Positions 10,274 to 24,101 are shown, numbered from the stretch's first letter. The stretch is 64,000 bases of DNA from Thermothielavioides terrestris NRRL 8126 (GCF_000226115.1 NC_016459.1:2527501-2591500), one strand, 5' to 3'. The notes: generated from the sequence alone by a model not told the origin. Made by a program: numbers and translations.

Positions 10274-12577
10274 TTTCCCAGACCTGACGAGCTGGGTAAC
10301 TTCGTCGGTGACGCATGCAAAGCGCGGCTTGTTCCTGGCTGCGGGATGAGCATGTGGTTGTCGCGGGGCACTTTTGGAGGTGGATTGATTGGTCTTGGCG
10401 GTTGACTCCCGCAGCAACAGCAACCCCACCGAAAGTTAGTGAAGTGGAGTCGTTTGCCAGTACGGAATATCCGTGCGTGGTTGGTTACCCCACGTTACCT
10501 CACTACTCCGCAAGTGAGCCACGTGACTTTTAAAAGGTTATTCCGTGAACTATGCGGTCGACGGAGTAGTTATTCCGTAGTTATTCCGTTCTACACGACA
10601 TAACAGTTACTGCGAAGTGCAGAGCAGGTTTACACCAACATTTTGAACTCTGCACTACACCCACGCCATCGTATCATCAAGATGCGATATCTCCTAGGAT
10701 CACAGCAAATGAAACCCGGCCTTTTCGAAGCCATGCCGATCTCCGCTCCCGGAGGACCCGCCTTGCACGAACAACTTCTCCCGCGTATCCTGTAGAAGCT
10801 GATGGAAGCGATGGAGGCCCAACAGCGCTGACCGGCACCCGACGCTCCACTGCTTCCGACCACCTGCTGTGGAAGGATACCTGCCTGCCTCGGTCCATAT
10901 GAGCATTGGAGGCGCATCCACACTGGTTTGTGTGATGGGTGAGAGGGAACTCCGTGCTTCTGGTGTCGGTTGCTCAGGACTTCTGGTGTCGGTTGCTCAA
11001 ATGCGGAGCGCAGCTCGTGGCCAAGGAGCACAACAGAGCTGGGCACTCGACAGTGCGCCTTCGACTGCGCATCTGCGAAAAGTCACACAATTGCTTGCTG
11101 CCGGCAGGGCGACCCTTTTCCCGCTCATTGGGCATAGCTGCTGCCGGGATAAACCGCCTGCAGGACGGGATGTCAGAAATAAGCCGGGACCCAAAGCATC
11201 TCGGTGGGAACCAGGGTTTTGATTTGTCCCTGTTCCTCCGCTTTGGACGGCAAAACCTGCAAGTCCTCTGCGGAGATCAATGAGTTCCTGGATCTTCTCT
11301 GCTGTGTTGCGCAGTGCTGACGCGATGGACAACTCAACGGCCACCACGACCGGCCTGCCAAAGCATGAAGCCGGCTTCCAGACAGCCACGGCCTCCCCCC
11401 AGGTTCTTTGCTTGAGACATCTCTCTTCTACGTTACATAGGTTGCTAGAGGTACCTCCGGGAGGTAAGGTACTAGCCACCGGAGCGCCGTCACAGGGGTG
11501 CGAGGGAGCGCCAGGGCTTCCAGGTTGTTGGAGCATTGCTGCCCAAGCTTGCCGTCTGTCACCAAAGAGCCAGCGCCGCACCTCCTGCTCTTCCCCGCCG
11601 ACCCGCCACCGGTGCTCTTGCGGAATTGTCAGAATCTTCTCAAGGGTATAATTAGAATGGATTTTCGGACTGGATGCCCAACGGTAGTGCGCCCTGGTCC
11701 CGTAAGGTAGCCCAGTCACAGACAGCAAGAAGTGGAACCTGAAAGCCAAAAACAGACCACAACTCGCCGCCTAGGGAGAAAGAAAGCCACTGCAACGGAA
11801 TACCGGCGTCGGCGTCGTGAAAGCACAGCGCACATTCGAATCCATTCCGGTGCTACCTCAGATATTCTACTTCCTTAGCCTCATTCTGTCCTCTATCTCG
11901 CGGATCGAAATCGGCCACCCGCCATTCCGAGCCGGCGCGCCCTCCAGATCTACCCGAATCAAACCGAGCAGCCGCCGTTCTTTCCGTCGGGTTGGCTGCC
12001 AGCGTGTTGTTGCGCAGTTGAGAACCGAGAACCCGCACAGCTCCGGCGCAACGGCGCACAATCCACGTACCAACCTCGCGCATCCCTTGCCCCGGCCAGA
12101 AATTTGTGCAGCGCCTCGCGCCCATCCTACCACGCCGCAATTCCCAAGCACTGCAATTGCCTGAGTGCTTGTGCTCAGAACGCCGCGACCAACGTCTGGA
12201 AGTAGCCCGGGCCTGCACGCAAGCCTGCGCCTCGAGTTCCGCAAGATATTATCATGACAACTAACCGAAGCTCCATATCCTCTCCTCGCTGGAGGTTCAT
12301 TCTTTTGGTGCTGACACCTTGATCCCGCTCCCGCCTGGAACAATCGCCTCTTTACCTTTCGCCTTCACTTCCGTCATACCCCGCCATTTTCACCCCTCTA
12401 CCCCACACCGTGGGCAGGGTCGAGGGTTGCTCAATCGATAAGATCCCGCGAAGGGGACCCTCTCCACATCCGTGCTAATCGTTAAAGTGACAATAAGCGG
12501 CACGCTGCGTCGCAGTCACTCATTGGAAATCGAAGCCCAACCGGATCCGTCCGGGCTGCAGCACAAAGTTGCAGACC
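10274..12577. other. Divergent intergenic region (SPC34 / conserved unknown gene)
   Basis: About 2.3 kb with no supported gene. It contains a CACGTG E-box at 10520-10525, three copies of TTATTCCGT (10538-10546, 10570-10578, 10581-10589) and a 20-bp direct repeat CTTCTGGTGTCGGTTGCTCA (10957-10976 and 10980-10999). A 250-codon open frame (10997-11749, minus) has no domain or codon pattern I can recognise. Confidence 0.5.
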
Positions 12578-13555
12578 ATGTGGCCGGCGGCGCCCAAAAA
12601 CTCAAAAATATCTCAAATCGTGGGGCCTACCTCGCCGCCGCAGACGCCCAGGACTGCATCGCCCGTCTTTGGCCGCAAGAGCAGTCCCCGGCTGGGCGAA
12701 TTGCCGTCGAAGGTTCCCTTGCATCCAATGGCGGCGCCGCCACTCGAGACCGGCCACACGGCGGTCAACGGGCCGGGATTCGGCCACGCAACGCCGATCC
12801 GGCCTCAGCAGCTCTCTCCGCGCCCGACCAGCTCGTCGTCGTCGGCTTCGTCGGTGGCTTCGTCGGATTCAGAGGATTCGGCACTACCAAGCAATGCGGC
12901 CGGCCCGTCGGCGCCGGCGTCGGCGTCGGCGACCCCAGAACGGAGACCGGGGCCGGCCCCACATGCGCCGCAGGCAAGGATGGGCCGCATTGTGACACAG
13001 GCCGATTTCGTGGTCGAAGAGCTGAGCGACTTCGGCGACAGCGACGACGCCGAACGGCCCGGCGTGATCAGGCCCTGCGCCATCGAATACGCCGAGTCGG
13101 ACCGCAGCCGCTCGCGGTCGCGGAACCGGCCGGAGATCGACCACCGGATGATGTTCAACTTCGTGAACCTCAACTGCAGCGATGACTCGGACGAGCTGGA
13201 CCTCGATGAGCACGAGTACCAGGAATTCCTGCTCAAGCGCCGCGCGGAAAGGAGGCGCAAGCGGATGAGCTCGGGCAGCATCGGCAAGCGGACCATCAGC
13301 GAGAGCATCGGCAGCGACACGGATCGCGAGGACATTAGGTCCTTCCTCGGCGCCGATGAGGCCGGCTCCAGCGCGCGCCGCCTGCGCCGGAGGGTCGGCG
13401 ACCGGCGCAGCCTGCAGTTCCAGGACCCCCCGCCGCCGAGGATCGACGAGCTCGACGAGCCGGCCTCGAGCGAAGACGAGATCTTCATTGGCGAGTCGCT
13501 CGCACGCGAGCTGCCTTTTTTCGAATACGTTATGATGGAGGTTGATTCGCCGTGA
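12578..13555 (+). CDS. Conserved Pezizomycotina protein of unknown function, acidic/Ser-rich
   Basis: 325-aa single-exon protein starting MWPAAPKNSKISQIVG. The N-terminal third is disordered and Ser/Pro-rich, with several S/TP motifs. A conserved-looking core begins at GRIVTQADFVVEELSDF and includes RPEIDHRMMFNFVNLNCSDD, EYQEFLLKRRAERRRKRMSS, GSIGKRTISESIGSDTD and GSSARRLRRRVGDRRSLQFQ, then an acidic tail PPPRIDELDEPASSEDEIFI. Alternating basic and acidic clusters and RSRSRSR suggest a nuclear protein. I recognise the GSxSKRTxSESIGSDTD / SSARRLRRK block as a pattern shared by filamentous ascomycete proteins, but no biochemical role is known to me. TAF12 follows downstream on the same strand after 1.8 kb. 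Confidence 0.75.
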   Translation: MWPAAPKNSKISQIVGPTSPPQTPRTASPVFGRKSSPRLGELPSKVPLHPMAAPPLETGHTAVNGPGFGHATPIRPQQLSPRPTSSSSSASSVASSDSEDSALPSNAAGPSAPASASATPERRPGPAPHAPQARMGRIVTQADFVVEELSDFGDSDDAERPGVIRPCAIEYAESDRSRSRSRNRPEIDHRMMFNFVNLNCSDDSDELDLDEHEYQEFLLKRRAERRRKRMSSGSIGKRTISESIGSDTDREDIRSFLGADEAGSSARRLRRRVGDRRSLQFQDPPPPRIDELDEPASSEDEIFIGESLARELPFFEYVMMEVDSP

Positions 13556-15397
13556 CCGACCGGGAACACCGTCCGCTGCCGCGCCCCGGAGATGCCCCGG
13601 GCGATGTCCCGGCAGTTTGGAGCCAACCTCACACCCCGCCGGACGGTCGGCACGATAAACGATCTTCTTCCCGCCTTTATCCTCCTTTCATTTATCATTT
13701 TTTCCTTGACCGCTCTCGACAACGTTAACGATGACGACGATGTGATGAGGACAAAAAGCAACAGCGATGAAACGACACTGGCGGACTCCTTGATGCATGA
13801 ATGCTAGGAGCAGGCGGCATGCTTTGACGGATATTCCAACATTTCGCGCGGTCCATTGCCGCGGCGAGTGGCGACCACATGGACTGTTCAATGCCTTGGA
13901 AGACCAAATGCATTGGTCCATTTCTACGCCATCTAGCTACATCTCACTCGGTGGCTGCCTGGCTGCTTCTCGTCGTCCAAGATCGTTACCGGCGGGGAGG
14001 AAGCGCGCAGGTTCCTGCAGCAGGCTGGGACACCACGACAACTGGAGACGCCCAAACATGGCCGGGTCTCGTTCGGGAGGTTGCTTTGGCGTTTGTGTCG
14101 TTTATGGGTTATGATACCTGATAGACGTGGGGTTTGTTGCATTTTTCGGAGGCAACCTGGAGGAAACCTGGAGGAAACCTGGAGTGACTGGCTTTGCTGG
14201 ACCCGCTGTGGCACGATTTTCGAAGTTGATCATTGGCGGTTACCTGTTGGCGAGCGAGGGTATAGCTTCTGCGCACCGCCTGGGCTGCGGGTGCGGCCTC
14301 ATTCATGTCTTGACAGGCCATGACTGGGAGAGGAGATAGACTGTTCCTATACAGGCTCAGGTTAGGTCGGCGGCACCATCGTGAGCCTGTTCATTTTAGG
14401 TGATCACCTGCTTGGTATAAAACGATCGCGGTGGGCTTGCGGACCCTGCCCCCCTCGCCGGACCTCTGTTCCTGTCGGTGAAGGACATCGTAACCATTTC
14501 GCGGCCGCTCCCTGTTACCTACCTGATTCCCCCTTCGCACAATGTGGTAACAGCGACAATACACTCCAACCCTGGTTTGTCCCGAATTTGTATGTTCAAC
14601 AGACAAGCTTTCGGCGTCAAGCTAGCCGTACTATGTATTGTTAGTAGGGACTTCTTTGACCATGGGGTTCCTGCTACCCATTTGCCGTACTTTCATAACA
14701 GAGGGCCTAATGACCGAGGCATCAAACCCACTCTGAGATCAACCCCGAGGACACACTACCTACCTAGGTAGCCAATCTACCCCCGTATACACGTACTGTG
14801 GAGGCACAGAGGAGCACTTCAAGATCGGATCTGCTCTGCATTTGGATGTCATCCAGTGTGTTCCATTCAAACAGGGCAAGGCTACACGTCGCAGCGGAGC
14901 GGCCGGGTCTTGGCACCAATCATTACTGTGTGACCCGCATTACTTAACAAAAGAGTGTGGGTGTTACGCCACAACGTGCTTGGCCAGACGCGCTCGGCCT
15001 TGCAGCTTCCCCCTGTCCAAGCGACGTTCCGGGAAACTGTTCACCTCTTGACCTCACACAACCACGCCCAGCCGACCTGTTTCCCGGACACCCCACCTCC
15101 CCTCCATAGGTACCGTGGGTTCCGCCGTGCGGCTTTGTCGTTGCCGCCATCAAGAGCCCAGACACGCACTCAATCTCGGCGGAACCCTTAACGTGAACCG
15201 CGAGAGGCCGTCAGCCACTGAACTACTTCCCCTCGCCCTTTCCCCTCGCCCCTCGTCGACTTCACGTCATCCACCATCATCCCGCAACGTCCCTCGCCCC
15301 ACTGCCTCGCACAGGCGCCTCCTTCCTTTCTTCCTCTTCCGCTGCGTTGGGCCGCTGTGAACATTTCTTTCTCTGTGACTCAACCTGAAGCCGCAAG
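13556..15397. other. Intergenic: 3' flank of unknown gene and TAF12 upstream region
   Basis: No supported gene. Holds a short tandem repeat of AACCTGGAGGA (two full units and a partial third, 14154-14184). The last 200 bases before TAF12 are CT-rich, as in many fungal promoters. Confidence 0.55.
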
Positions 15398-17595
<2,198 letters not shown>

Positions 17596-19119
17596 TTTTT
17601 CTTTCTGATATTCATGGCAGTGGCGTTTTCAGCCCAGATTGTACTTTCCTACATGGCGTCTACGGTACGGGGTCTACGATGTGGTAGGCGCAAAGGAGAG
17701 TCTTGTGTTTCTTCTTCGTTCTTCTGTTCTGTGTTCGGGGGAAGGTGGGATGGGATGGACTGGCAATTGTGGGAAGGGGAGTTTAGGCCGCGGAACACAG
17801 AGTCAGCTATGCTGTCCTCGGGATCAGGAACACGGGATAGGACCGTCACTTTGGGCTGTCTTTATTACTGCTGTCTTTGCGCGCCTTGATGGAAACAAAA
17901 GGGCTTGTTTCATGAAGCGGTAGCTATCACCCTCTATGGACGGCACCTTTATTCGAGTCGGCGCCAACATTCATGAGATGGGTGAGTGAGCCCCTGCATC
18001 TGGAATCGCCGTCGTTGTAGAAGGTATCAGGCACTCGCTTCCAGTCCTCCGGAATACACCGTCAGTGCTTGTGTGGATTCTCAGTGTGTATCAGTTATAA
18101 GTTCTGGGCGCGGCCCAAGCGGGCGGTCACAAGCCTAATCAGTCAGTTGGCGCGAATAAAAAGCAAGGGAACGTCTTATCTGCCTCTGCCAGTCGGTCAT
18201 TCATTTTCACCCAGGCGACTGCCGGCGAGCGACTGTACCCGGAGCGCTGAGACGCTACGCCGGTGCGGGGGGGCAAAGGTTTACTTTGATCTCAGCAGTT
18301 CTCTGGAGGTTGCTGCGATGCTAGGAATGTAGAAGCATTGCATTACTGGAGGTCTGCTCTTCTCAAGACCGTGATGTGAGATGGCTGCCGTTTCTTTACT
18401 CGGACCCTCATCCCACAGTCCCGTGTAAGGTATCTGTACTAGGTTGCGTCCCTCAACAAAAAGCCGAGAACTGGAACAGCCAAGCTGGGACCCAACAGGC
18501 AGCAAATCGACAACGTCACAAAGCATCTCGCCAGCCCAAGTGGGTCCAGTGGGGCGAGCCGCATTCCTTCCGTCGCCCACAGCGCCTAAACCCGGAACTG
18601 CAGCGCTGAAATCGGAGGGCAGTGCTGCTGCTCTGGTACCCCGCCCTTCCTGGTACCTCATCCGCCCAGCGGTTTATGCTGCACCTCTTAGGTACCCAAC
18701 CCGCGCTGGGTACATTTGCCCAGCTCTGACCCTGGGGCTCGTGTCACGTTTGGCAACTGCCCTCTCAATCTCCGGCCGTCCTCGAGCTTTTCGAACCTTC
18801 CCCATTCCTGCATCACAAGCCCAAGCACAACAATCCCTTCCTCCACCCCAGTATAGTGATTTGGCCTGCTGTCTGCAGGTCGCCGCATAGTCATTCCAAA
18901 CATTTTCCCGCTCCCGGTTTCCCCTTGCCGCGGTCGTCCTTTGAAGCGCGTGCATCTTCGACAAACAAACCCAATCAGGTCTGACCCGAGCCAACGAGCC
19001 GCTGCGCGCGCTTCGCCATCGTCCCCCGCGCCATCCATCCGTGCCCGTCCATCACCTCCGGCCATCTCGCACCGCCGGGCCGCGATTTACTACCATCTTG
19101 CTCGTCGACAGTTTCCGAC
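17596..19119. other. Intergenic: TAF12 3' flank and RPN3 upstream region
   Basis: About 1.5 kb. No supported gene or clear repeat. I looked for the proteasome-associated GGTGGCAAA element and did not see it. Confidence 0.5.
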
Positions 19120-21047
19120 ATGCCCGGCAAGACGCCCGATAAAGAACCCGTGGAGAACGGTGGTTACCGGGGAGGGAAAGACATCACAGAGAAGGACCTG
19201 AAGTCCAAGGCGAAGAAGGCTAGCAAAAAAGAGGGCGACGACGAGATGACGGTGGTGGTTCCGCCCGCGAAGTCATCGAAGCAGTCGTCGGCGCCTCCGC
19301 CAAACGACGCCGACGGCGACGTCCTCATGGATGACGCGGAGAAGGCCGCCGAGGGCGAGGTCAAGGTCGACCCCGTCGTGCAGACCATCAACGGTTCGTG
19401 GCGCCTCTGCCTATCTGCCACACGTGGATGCCGAAGACTGACCAAGACCCCCGCGAGCCAGATATTAAGAGCAACTTTGCGCTCCTAGATCGTGCCGTCG
19501 CGCAGTTTGACGCGCGGTTCTCGCTCCGCGCGCTGCGGTCCATCTCATCGATCCGGAGACGCCTGACGCCCGATATCCTCGCCCAAGCCATCTCCGAGAC
19601 GTACGCCTCGTCGTCGGCGAGCGCCGACGTTGCGAAGCGGATGCTCCTGGCGATTGGCCGGCCAGACGTGTCGCTGGGCCGCCAGCCCGGCCCGGAGATG
19701 GAGATCGACAGCGAGCCGAAGGCGGCAGCCGCTAAGAACGGCGCGAGGAAGGAGGTGAAGGAGGTCATCCCCGAGGTCGACGTCTTCCTCGGTATCCTGA
19801 CGCAGGTCCTGCTCCACGACAGCAAGCGGCACCAGCAAGGTCTGGAATTCTCGCAATACCTGGCCGAGCGGATCCGGTCGCTCAACCGCCGCACGCTCGA
19901 CAGCCTTTCTGCCAAGGTCTACTTCTACTACTCGTTATTTGCTGAACAGATTGCCCCCCTCCCGCCGTCCCCGCTGTCGCCCATCGTGTCGATCCGGCCG
20001 ACCCTCCTCGCCGCCCTTCGTACCGCCGTGCTGCGCAAGGACGTCGACACACAAGCCTCGGTCATCGTCCTCCTGCTCCGGAATTATCTCCTCACGTCGC
20101 ACATCTCTCAAGCCGACCTGCTTGTGTCGCACACACAATTCCCCGAGAATGCCGCCAATAACCAGGTCGCCCGGTTCCTCTACTACCTCGGCCGCACCCG
20201 AGCCATCCAGCTCCGCTACACCGAAGCCCACGAGCACCTGACGGCCGCGACGCGGAAAGCGCCCTCGAGCGCCTGCGCCCTCGGCTTCAGCCAGACGGCG
20301 ACGAAGCTTCTGCTGGTGGTGGAGCTGCTCATGGGCGACATTCCGGACCGGGCCACGTTCCGGCAGCCGAACATGGAGACGGCCCTGCGGCCCTACTTCC
20401 TGCTCGTGCAGGCGGTGCGGGTCGGCAACCTGGAGGACTTCGAGGGCATCATCGCCGACCACGCCGACACGTTCCGGCGCGACGGCACGTACACGCTGAT
20501 CCTGCGCCTGCGGCAGAACGTCATCAAGACGGGCATCCGCATGATGAGCTTGAGCTACAGCCGCATCTCGCTGCGCGACATCTGCATCCGCCTCCACCTG
20601 GGCTCCGAGGAGAGCGCCGAGTACATTGTGGCTAAGGCGATCCGCGACGGCGTCATCGAGGCGACGCTCGACCGCGAGCGGGGCTTCATGAAGAGCAAGG
20701 AGGTCGGCGACGTCTACGCCACGCGCGAGCCGGGCGAGGCCTTCCACGACCGCATCCGCGCGTGCCTGGCGCTACACGACGAGAGCGTGAAGGTATGCTT
20801 TGCTCTCCATTTCTTCGCTTCTAATATTACCATCCTTTCTAGATGTGCGTTTGTGTGTGTAAGAACAAGTTACTAATGCGGATGTTTTTTTCCCGATGCC
20901 TAGGCCATGAGGTTCCCCATGAACCAGCACCGCCTCGAGCTGAAGAATGCCCAGGAAGCCCGCGAGCGCGAGCGCGAGATGGCCAAGGAGATCCAGGAGG
21001 GCGATCTGGACGAGGACGATCTCGGCGGTGACTTCGAGGGCATGTAA
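19120..21047 (+). CDS. RPN3: 26S proteasome regulatory subunit Rpn3 (PSMD3)
   Basis: Non-ATPase PCI-domain subunit of the 19S lid. Three exons: 19120-19393, 19462-20792, 20904-21047, 582 aa. Intron 1 (gttcgt...gagccag) splits Asp in NDIKSNFALLDRAVAQFD; intron 2 (gtatgc...gcctag) is phase 0 after HDESVK. The N-terminus is a Lys-rich disordered tail (KSKAKKASKKEGDDE). TPR-like helices lead to the PCI domain (YSRISLRDICIRLHLGSEES, AKAIRDGVIEATLDRERGF, SKEVGDVYATREPGEAFHDR). The tail MRFPMNQHRLELKNAQEARE, ending in DLDEDDLGGDFEGM, is the classical Rpn3 C-terminus. It is nuclear and cytosolic. Length is close to that of known orthologues (about 520-590). Confidence 0.97.
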
Positions 21048-21410
21048 TTATCCACTCATCACCACCTATCACCATCACCATCCCCTACCGCCCCACCACC
21101 ACCGCCGTAAACACCTCAACCATCATGTGTTTTTGGCTTTCCCACTTGCTTTTTCTGGTTTCCTTGTTATTATCGGTCCTTGTAAACTTTGTGTTGAAGA
21201 GAGAGAAGACAGAGACAAGGGGTAAGGTGTGCAGTCGCAGCAGAGGAGGAGGGGTGAAGATAAGGGGAGAGATAGGGGTCAATAGCCGGGTGGGTGGGAA
21301 GCGAGGAGGGGCGAGAATACAGAGTCGTTGGTTGCCCACTTCCCTCGCGCCTGGGTTGGGTCTTGGTTGTGCTCTCCTGGCCGTGCTTGTTCGTGTTCCC
21401 GTCTGGGTCG

Positions 21411-21511
21411 TGGTCCTGGTCCTGGTCCTGGTTCTGGTCGGTCCTGGTCACGGTCCTGGTCACAGTCCTGGTCACGATCCTGGCCACAGTCCTGGCCACA
21501 GTCCTGGCTGC
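21411..21511. repeat. Minisatellite, degenerate GGTCCT / GGTCACAGTCCT units
   Basis: Starts as 6-bp TGGTCC repeats and matures into 12-bp units alternating GGTCACGG/GGTCACAG/GGCCACAG with TCCT. Located in the RPN3 3' flank. Confidence 0.9.
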
Positions 21512-21814
21512 ACTGATGGCTGTAATGCAGTAATCCAGCGATCTGACCAAGTCGGGTTATCCTGGGAAATAAAGGAGGGGGTACAGCCTTTCATTTTTTC
21601 CCTTTTCCTCGTCTTCCCCGTCCAGCCATTAGGCGCTTTCCGCTTGTGTCATTTCTTGAGCATGCGTCTATCTGCACCTGCGTCTTCTTCTGCGCCTGCT
21701 TCCTTCCACCTACCTCTCCTTGGGCTAGGTGAGGCAAGTTCAACGTGGCTATGCTCTGCTTGCTGCTGGCTGCGGGATGTAGGACGGCCTAGCCAGCAAG
21801 CAAGTGGGACAGCG

Positions 21815-21853
21815 CTGCTCCTGCTGCTGCTGCTTCTGCTGCTGCTGCTGCTG
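21815..21853. repeat. CTG trinucleotide tract
   Basis: Interrupted (CTG)n run with CTC and CTT interruptions, in the 3' flank of RPN3. Confidence 0.9.
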
Positions 21854-22381
21854 GAGTCGGGGGTGCGAGGATCAAAAAGGGGCTGCTACCTATGTCACAA
21901 CTTTGGACATTGCTGCGAGCGCTATAGTAGGTCCTAAGTGGCAGGTATGTACACTAGGGGAGAGGCAGCGTTGAATGATTTGCCAAACGAGTCGTAGGCA
22001 AGCAGGCATGAGGGCAGTGTACCTCGCTGCTAGTTTGTTTGAGTAACTTTTCCTTGGGATTTAGCTGCTAGGCCGTCATGGTGGTCTTCCCGTGTTTGGA
22101 GCAAGGGGCCGCGGGACTCGCTGGCGGTTGTCTGTTTGATCATTAATGCTCAACGGCTACCCTGCACGAGATACCTTGCGGCGTCGGACAACTGCGTTTC
22201 GTGTCTGTGTTGTTTTGACTGATGATAGATCTGGGAGGGTTAGGACGTTCGGCATGATATGTCCAGAGGTAGAATGAATAGAATTTTGGCTCCATGTCTA
22301 GCCGGGTATCACAGTTTCTATACAACATGAGTTCGCAACTGGTGCGAAGGTCTCAAAACCAGCCAAAGAAAAACACCCATC

Positions 22382-23651
22382 TTACATTCCAACATCGCCT
22401 CTTCCCCTTGTCCGGCTCACCCGGCCTTTGGCTACTCCATCACCGTCCCTTACTTTCCTCTTCCTCAACCGCTGGCCAGTCTCAGCCCGCCAATGATCGC
22501 CGCCCCGATCTCGCCATGACATGCCCGAGCCTCCAACCCGACCCTCGACATCGTCACCAGTAGACGCCATCACTATTCTGCTTCTGCTGCTGCTTCTGCG
22601 AGCAGACCAGGATTCGTCCTCGGGATAGGCCGCAGCCACGGGCTCGGGACGGCAGGGATACTGCACCTCGCGATCCCACGCGGCCAGCGTCGGCGCGGGG
22701 CTCCGCAGCCAGCTGCGCAGCTCGTGCAGGAACAGGCGGACGTTGTCGCGGCCGAGGAAATCGGCCAGCATGGCCTCGGCCTGGCCAGCGCTGTCCTGCA
22801 GGTCGACGGTCTTGAGGATGGCGATGATGTACTCGAGCAGGAACTCGGCGTTGTTGCGCAGCCGCTGGCGGTGCCTTGCTTCTTCTATGCTGAGGCCGGT
22901 GGGGATGGGATCGGGATCGGGGCTGCAGAGGAAGGGAAAGACTTGCAGCTCGCGGCGGATCCACATGCGGGCGCGCGAGACCAGGTGCGGAGTGGAGGAG
23001 AATTGGACGGGGGTCGGTGGCGGGCGATACTGCGAGGTACGGTTGGAACCGATGTCTGCAAAGGAGGTGACTGTTAATGCCAATCATGTCGGGCAAAGCG
23101 GAAATGGCAAGCGACTTACGGAGAGAATATAGCTGGTGGCGGTAGACGTAACGACGGCGTTCGAGGGCCTCGTTTGGCGAGGGAGGCGTCCGCGGGCGGC
23201 GCGAGCCCGTTTCCCGGAGGAGTCCATTCTGCGATGTAAACCTTCTTCTGAAGGCAGAGTCCAATGGGCTTTGTCTCCGCGCGTCACCGGTGCGCTCATC
23301 CCGCATGCCGCCGCGTGGCCGCGCAGCATTGGGGACGCGGTAGATGGCCTCGGCTTGCTGGGCGTCGGCATAGCGGACTTTGTAGACGTTCGCCTTGCAT
23401 AGCGGGCAGTTGGGGTGCTGCTGCAGCCAGCTCAGAAGGCAGAGAAAGTCGAAATGCGCGTGGCCGCAGGGCAGCGCTGCGCAAGCATCCGAGATGGAGT
23501 CGAGGCAGATCACGCAGCAGTCGCGGGAGTCGGCCGTGCCGTCTTCGGATTCACGTTGCGACGTCTCTATCTCGCCAAGAGTGGTCCGGAGGACCTGGGC
23601 ATGGATATCGTTGGCGTCGTCGGTATCGTCGGATCTCGCTCCTGTGTCCAT
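22382..23651 (-). CDS. TOPORS-like RING-finger E3 ligase
   Basis: Two exons, 23651-23120 and 23055-22382 (intron 23119-23056, gtaagt...tttgcag), 401 aa. The N-terminal RING is C3HC4-type: CCVICLD, then [19 protein letters not shown], then CPLCK, near residues 46-85. The second exon carries the helical module found in TOPORS/ICP0-related RING proteins: [63 protein letters not shown]. It ends in a basic, disordered tail. TOPORS-type proteins act as ubiquitin (and in animals SUMO) ligases in the nucleus; substrates in fungi are not established to my knowledge. It shares a 450-bp divergent promoter with SLD2. The RING is certain from sequence; membership in the TOPORS group is by architecture. 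Confidence 0.88.
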
Positions 23652-24101
23652 GAGTTGTCTGGACTGTGGCGTGGAGCAGGCGAAGCATGGGCCTGGGAAA
23701 CTGTGCTGCTCTCAAAGGTGATACTTGGGACAAGGTGGTGGTGGTGGCGGGTTTGGCGGGGCAACCGAAGAACGACGGGATATTTGGCCGTTGATCCCAG
23801 CACAGCCTGCAGGGGTTGGCGCAACTGCCACTTTAAATACCCCTGCTGATGCCAAGCATGTGACACGCTAGCTAGCGCTAGTAACTATAGTTAGCGTTCA
23901 CTGACCGCACAACCGCGTCTTAACGCGTCTAGGTAGGTGATGAATGTTCTGCACGACCCGTCTTAGTGTGCAGCTGCCTCTCGCAAGCACTACCTTTGCA
24001 AAGTTCTGAGCACTTTCCCTCTTTTGTTGGGGAGCAGAACCATCCTCTATCTTTGTCAATACTGCATACACCCTCGCATACGCTCCATGCCCCATAGAAC
24101 G
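23652..24101. promoter_or_regulatory. Bidirectional promoter region of RING gene and SLD2
   Basis: 450 bp between two divergent start codons. It holds an MCB box (23923-23928), the palindromes GCTAGCTAGC and AACTATAGTT around 23865-23895, and a TTTAAATA-like sequence near 23832. Confidence 0.6.
23923..23928. promoter_or_regulatory. MluI cell-cycle box (ACGCGT) upstream of SLD2
   Basis: Perfect palindromic ACGCGT about 174 bp upstream of the SLD2 start, with a second CCGCGT 10 bp upstream. MBF binds ACGCGT in promoters of yeast G1/S genes; its use here is inferred from the replication role of SLD2. Confidence 0.55.

Larger units (their letters stand above)
21048..22381. other. Intergenic between convergent RPN3 and RING gene
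   Basis: Contains a minisatellite of about 12-bp CCTGGTCACGGT-like units (21411-21511) and a CTG-rich tract (21815-21853). An open frame running through the minisatellite (21125-21937) would code a GHGPGHSPGHDP repeat but has no other coding support. Confidence 0.6.

Noticed and set aside
10997..11749. 250-codon open frame, minus strand
   Set aside because: Composition and predicted protein look random, no domain or splice context; long open frames are expected by chance in GC-rich DNA.
11826..11860. Possible tRNA T-loop (ATTCGAATCC)
   Set aside because: Flanking bases do not pair into a T stem and no acceptor or anticodon arms are found; no other tRNA or 5S rRNA signature was seen by eye. 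A tRNAscan run would be decisive.
21125..21937. 270-codon frame with GHGPGHSPGHDP repeats
   Set aside because: Runs through a minisatellite and a CTG tract in a 3' flank; the repeat explains the apparent coding pattern.
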